From Anastatus disparis (Eukaryota > Arthropoda > Insecta > Hymenoptera > Eupelmidae): a stretch of DNA of 64,000 bases. A program made the translations under genes and the position numbers. Positions within the stretch are counted from its first letter, which is position 1. Each line of letters opens with the position of its first letter. Below the pieces are notes generated by a model. It saw only the letters and a program-made list of their open reading frames with translations. It did not search any database and had not been told where the DNA came from. Below are positions 58,559 through 64,000 of the stretch, piece by piece. The stretch covers positions 1,612,001 through 1,676,000 of the forward strand of contig JAFFSR010000280.1 of NCBI GenBank assembly GCA_017163975.1, read 5' to 3'.

Positions 58559-58567
58559 GACTACTTA
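58559..58567. repeat. Right 9-bp target-site duplication
   Basis: GACTACTTA, identical to 320-328, directly follows the last base of the right terminus. Confidence 0.93.
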
Positions 58568-61500
58568 AACATTTCAAATGAAAACATTTAAGCAGGAAAA
58601 CAAAAATCTTTTCTAACAAAACTTTTTTTCATAATAAAATAAAACGAGGCACGAAACAATCATGCAAACCTCATTTTCACGTCAGCTACATCATCTTTAT
58701 TCTGTGAGCAATTTTTTTTTCTTCCTCTATCTTTCTCTCTCTTATCTTCATTATTCCAAACGTCACACCACCATAACACACTCTAACAAAAAATCCTTTG
58801 GGATGCTTCTGTTTTTGGCCTGTCACATAAAGAATTCGTATACTGACGAGTACTAGCTTGTCATGCATATGTATGTACTCAGATTGAAAACTGACCCTCT
58901 CCTCATTCTTTTTTTATATATAGAGTTGCTTCTCTATATTCTTTCTACACCTCGTTTTGTTTTTCTATATATACATGTATAGAATATATGACTAGAAAGC
59001 GTCAACCTTTACTTTTACGTATAAGCCTTGATTTTTCGGTGCATTTTTTATTTTTATTCTTTTTTTCATGTCTACGACTCGACATTAACGGAGATGTGAA
59101 CTAAATGAAAAGGTTGAATTATTTTTTTTTTACTTTTTGCATCAAACAATGTAAATATTTATTCAAAAATTTCAAGTTTAAGCTTTAATGAAGATTTTAA
59201 TTTTATGAGAATTCAAGTAAAATATTCTTTAAAATTGCATAGGGTTTAATAATTTTAAAACACAATAATAAGTGTAAATAAGAAAATCATAAAAAAAGAA
59301 TAATCATAGATTATTTAATCAAGTTTATATATCAATTGCCTTTTGTCAAAGCATATCGAAAACTTGCGATTTCCTTCTCCTCTATAGCACTTGATTTCAC
59401 ATACAGGGTATATACTCAGCCACTCCGTTTCAATCGCACAAAAGAGGGGCAATGTATACACGCGCTAGAATAGTTATCGTTGAATGCGAATGGAAGGAGA
59501 ACAAAATGAAGGTTGAGAGTGAAAAAAAATCCCAAGAGTTGGAAAAAAAAACAGGAGGAAAAAAAGGCAGGTATTAAATGTAGCCGTGCATGGTTGAGGA
59601 GATTTTGAGTAATTTTCATTGCGATATATATACACACTCGCGTATATAACCTTTGCAGTTTCGGTTTTCTCTTCTCTTTTCCACAAGGTCCACTAATGAC
59701 GTTCTTTCCTGCATGTGTATATATATACGTTAGAAAAAAAAGGAGTAGCTACTTTACTCCGCATTCCACGATTCCAATTACATTCTATATACGGAGGTCT
59801 GTTATAAAACATTGCTGCATGGTTTCGTGATGACATTTGAAAAGATATAAATCTACTCTTTCTTTTTTATTATGGTTTTTTTGTATGTACGGTTATATAC
59901 TTTAAGAATCACTTAGGTTGTTGGCTTTATTGTTTCTCTTTTTGTCTTCTTTTTTTTTAATAAGTGTTGGAGAAAAGCGAAGATAATTAAATGGCTTGAA
60001 TCATTTTCTAAATAATATGTTGCGAAATGTTGCGTAAAAATGACGTATAAGGAAAGTTAAAGCAACATTTGCTTCATAAAAATTTAAATTTCATTTACAA
60101 ACTCTACCCCTCCCTATATTCATTAAATTTTAATCGTTCTATCGTCGTTAAAAAGAAAAATAAAGGGTTGGTAACAAAATAAAACGGTTTTTGAAATTTA
60201 TAGACTATAGGGAGAAGAGAAATATAAATAAATAAAAAATAACGTATATAAATGGTCGCATGAAAAATGTACTCTACTGTTATGGAGCAGATCAATAAAT
60301 TTACATTTTACTGAATTATTTACTTTCAGTTATTTTAAAATAATTTTTTACGAATAAATTGTAAAACAAAGCTAAAAGTATTTGCTCGATTTAAGTATAA
60401 AATATTTAGTATTATTTTTATATAAAATAAAATGAGTGACATATATCCAAAGAAAATGAAATAAAAAAAGAAACCAAAAAAGATGTGAAGTTAATCATTC
60501 GAAACAACGATCTCCATAAATGAATAGAATCATTCGCAAGCAAAGTCTCGGCCAGTAAAAACAAAAAAAAAAGAAGAATAAAAATTAAAAAAAAGAAAGA
60601 ATATAAGCCTTTAGCTTCCGCTCAGCAACTCTCTTTCGCAGTGACACTCTATTTCATTAAACGATTTTCGTCGCGCAACAGTTTACAATGAAACTTCCTC
60701 CCCTTCGTAATTACGTGTATCATGGTATATACTTTGTAAAGCGACGATGCAGGCACTGATTGTTTAAACGCGCTACGGATATACGCTTCTTTTTTTTTTA
60801 CTCTTTACGTTTTTTACTCTTATGTTTTCTTGCGCGCTAAGAGGACTCTGATGCTAAAATACAACTAACTGCTAAAAGAAGAAAAGAAACTGCGGTAAAA
60901 AAAAGTAAGAGGACAAGCACGAAAAGGATAGAATTAAGGGAAAAATTCAAGCTGGAATGAATGAGAAAGATAGATAAATTGCACAAAAAAAATTTTTTTT
61001 TTATTTTAAGGAAAAAATGTATTTTTGAGAACAAATTTTTTTCCTTTTTTTAAATAAGTATTTTAAACAAGTGCTGTGCTATTTTATACTTTTTTTTTAA
61101 AGAAAATGAAGGTATTTTTTCTCGGTTTTAAAATTGTGAAAATAGGTTTCAAAATCTATTTATAATTTAATCATAGAAATAATTTAATTTGCTTGAAATA
61201 GAAAACTCAGCAAAATATTATTATTGCGTTAAATAATTGTAATTTTTTTTTCTTACCACACCTTAATCGTATAAACATTTTATGCATATGAATCACAGAA
61301 ATGCAGAAGTAAAACTCACCTGAAACATAGAAAAAAGAAAATTTTATTAAAAATTAAATCAATATTTTTTATAAAAATAGTTTGAATAATTGATCGATTC
61401 GATAAAATCATTTTGAAAATTACTCTAGTGAAAAATTGATTGATTAATAATATACAATTAATTAGACGTGATTTAAAATAAAAAATATGTAATATAAATA

Positions 61501-63534
61501 GCACTAAAAATTCTATTATTAATAAAACGTTATGAATAATATTTATTTTCTTATTTATTTAATAAATTATAGTTTAAACGAATAATTTATAGTTGTCCCT
61601 GGTAAATGTATAAAAAAATTTTATATTCATGATCAAAAAATTTTCATAGTTTAGTTTTTAAATAAAGTTTGACGTACGAAAATTTTATAAAGAAAAATGG
61701 ATATATTACTATTTAAGTCAAACTTTATCCGAAAAACACATGATAAATTTTTTTTTCATAAATATAAAATGTTCTTATAATAGCTACACTAAAAAAGGCA
61801 TTCTTACACTTAACAAACACGATCAAGTTTCAAGTTCTTAAGTCTAAATATTCTTCTATTAACTACATTAGAACTTCGAAATAGTTTAATGAGAAAAAGA
61901 ATCATCGCAGCAAGTATATTAAAAGTTAAAAACTATTTTCATTCTTGTCTCATTTGTAACAATAATACATTACGACATTAGAAAGGGCAAGCTAAATGCT
62001 AATACAACACGACAGTATATGGATCATACTGATGTTGATTTGGACATGCAAACATTCATTATACATGACAAGTTTTAAGTAATTTATTAAATTTAACATT
62101 TAAAAATTTTGAAATTTTCCTAATATTTTAATATAAATTAATTCTTAAATATGAACTCAATTATTTGTCAACTTTGTAAATACTCTTTGAAATTTCTCAT
62201 TGTCTTTTTTACCACGAAAGAAACGTTCCTTAGCTTCTTACGACTCTATCTAACCTACCATAAGGATGCGACACGTCTCTCGATCGCTTCGAACGTAAAT
62301 AAATGAGCCCCTTCTTGAAAGTACGCTCACATACACGTATACATGTATCTACGCGTATATATAAGCTTTAAGAGTTAGCTTGGATAATTGGCACGTAGCG
62401 GCAAGCCGCGCATGTAACCAACTCCTATATACTTATACCGTTCTTAAAACTATCGTGTTTTAGTGTAAAGTATAAGGAGCTGTTTCAAGAATATTATTGG
62501 TAAAAAAAAGAAAAATTTAATGCGTTAAAGTTAAGTTATTATAGAGAATTTAAATGTTATATTTTTCAAATTTGTAGCTTCGTTTTAAAAAAAATATAGT
62601 ATATTTTCGTCAATCTTTAAACACATTTTTATAAATTTTAAAATTCCAAGTAAACGCCAAACAAAAAGAAAAAGCTTTAACGAATATTATTTACTGAAAA
62701 AGGACTATATGTATGGATATCGAATGATATATGATAATATTTATCCATAAACCCTTGCATACGCAGGCTTGACTTTAAATGAAAAGAGAAGTATGTATAT
62801 AGACATGTGCACTCGCCGAGCTTTCGACGAAATCTAATACGAGAGAAAATGCAGTTAATAGCAATCTATTGTTTTCAGTTTAGAGTAACGTTTACGTTTA
62901 TTATGATGCCAATCCGTTAGTACTTTTATTACACTTAATAAGAAGATTTATTGAATATACTTTAATAGAACGCCGATGATAATATTAATTATCACCGGAT
63001 AAAAAAGGTTAATAAAATAATAATTAACGTTATCATCGAGATAAATAATTAATTAAATTATTCAATAACAAAGATAATTATTACAATAATATCATTATAG
63101 AAAATCACTACGTACAAATAAGTGATCATTAAATAACAATTATAAACAATAATTATTCAAACAAAATTCAATTTTAGATAGATATTTGAATTATTCTCAT
63201 TTAAGTTAATTTAAAATATTATTTTAACTTATATTAGTATTTAAATAAATTAATAAAATCGAACGATTTAATGCAGTAACTAATTTATTAATACTTTTAA
63301 TCAAAAGCACGGATATCCTTTAATATGTTATTTTAAATAATTGTATCGTAATAAGATTTTTTAAAAAGTTAATAAAGTTAAAGCTTTTCAATTCTGCCAA
63401 ACAAGTTAAATTAAGAAAACTCAATTTTAATTATAAAGCTTTCAATAGCAGGTATATTCTCTAGGCAAAAATAAAATAGTTCAAAAATCGCAAAGTGCAC
63501 GCGAAACTCGCGTTATAAAATACACACAGAAGCT

Positions 63535-63569
<35 letters not shown>

Positions 63570-64000
63570 ATGGCAGTTTAAAATTTTGCACAGAAATATA
63601 TATAGTGCTGGTCTCTTCTCTTTCTCTCTCTTTTTTTTTATCTTTTTCTCTTTTTTGGGGAGAGAGAGCGTATAGCTTTACGATTAAATACCTCCGGCGA
63701 AAACCCAAACTCGGTCATGGATAACAAGTGTTTAAAGCGCTTGATTTTAATTAATTGGTTAATTAATTAATTTACCGCTCGCTCAAACGAGGAAGCGTCC
63801 GCTCGAAAGGAACTGCTGTGCTCACTGCATACACACGCATATACATACACATATACACATTAGATAGGAAGGGGAATGTGAAATGAAAGAGGGAGAGAGG
63901 GAGTGACTAAATTCGCTTGTGTGATGGTGGTTGTACGATAATTTGGTGAGGGTTTCTTTCTCTTTTATCTTTTGTTTGGCATAAGAGAAAAAAAACATTT
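58568..64000. other. Right host flank, no gene supported
   Basis: Base composition changes here: more C/T- and A/G-rich tracts and mixed sequence such as CACACGCATATACATACACA, with no trace of the satellite. Short frames on both strands overlap one another and lack domains or splice support. It may be intronic or intergenic host DNA. Confidence 0.6.
63537..63568 (+). repeat. (AG)n microsatellite
   Basis: An uninterrupted AG run in the right host flank, followed about 50 bp later by CTCTTTCTCTCTC-type pyrimidine tracts. Confidence 0.95.

Noticed and set aside
58662..61504. Short frames in the right host flank
   Set aside because: Overlapping on opposite strands, low complexity, and without start context or domain evidence.

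Overview
The window is insect-like nuclear DNA: very AT-rich, with long non-coding stretches, microsatellites, MITE-type palindromes and GT-AG introns. A hymenopteran or similar insect host is possible, but nothing here fixes the species. No rRNA, tRNA or CRISPR was seen.

The main result is that nearly the whole window is one giant DNA transposon, about 58.2 kb (329-58558). It ends in near-identical inverted termini of about 180 bp and sits between two perfect copies of a 9-bp target-site duplication, GACTACTTA (320-328 and 58559-58567). Inside each terminus lies a tandem array of a ~141-bp unit in inverted orientation. The left array is about 10.3 kb (509-10830) and the right about 5.2 kb (53130-58377). 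Units are nearly identical near the tips and decay inwards.

From left to right the interior holds: a 577-bp tandem array (11587-14390); a single-exon 1876-aa gene on the minus strand (14621-20251); a gene-poor zone of nested inverted repeats, foldback copies and MITEs (22-38 kb); a possible minus-strand first exon (40164-40289); a nine-exon plus-strand gene (40690-49556); and more MITE-like elements up to the right array.

The 1876-aa protein combines an OTU-type cysteine protease, a DDE transposase-like core with a C..H motif (MULE/KDZ-like), a Ulp1/SENP-type (C48) SUMO protease and a C-terminal PHD-like zinc finger. The intact frame, matched tips and perfect 9-bp duplication suggest a recent, possibly autonomous, Mutator-like insertion. 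The nine-exon gene encodes a 214-aa basic, Ser/Asn-rich protein with a candidate SUMO-interacting motif and a coiled coil. I do not recognise its family. My working model, which is inference, is a two-gene giant element: one gene mobilises it and edits ubiquitin/SUMO marks, the other is a helper that may act in the same SUMO context, and the terminal arrays are binding platforms. Positions 1-319 and 58568-64000 are flanking host DNA with no gene I can support.
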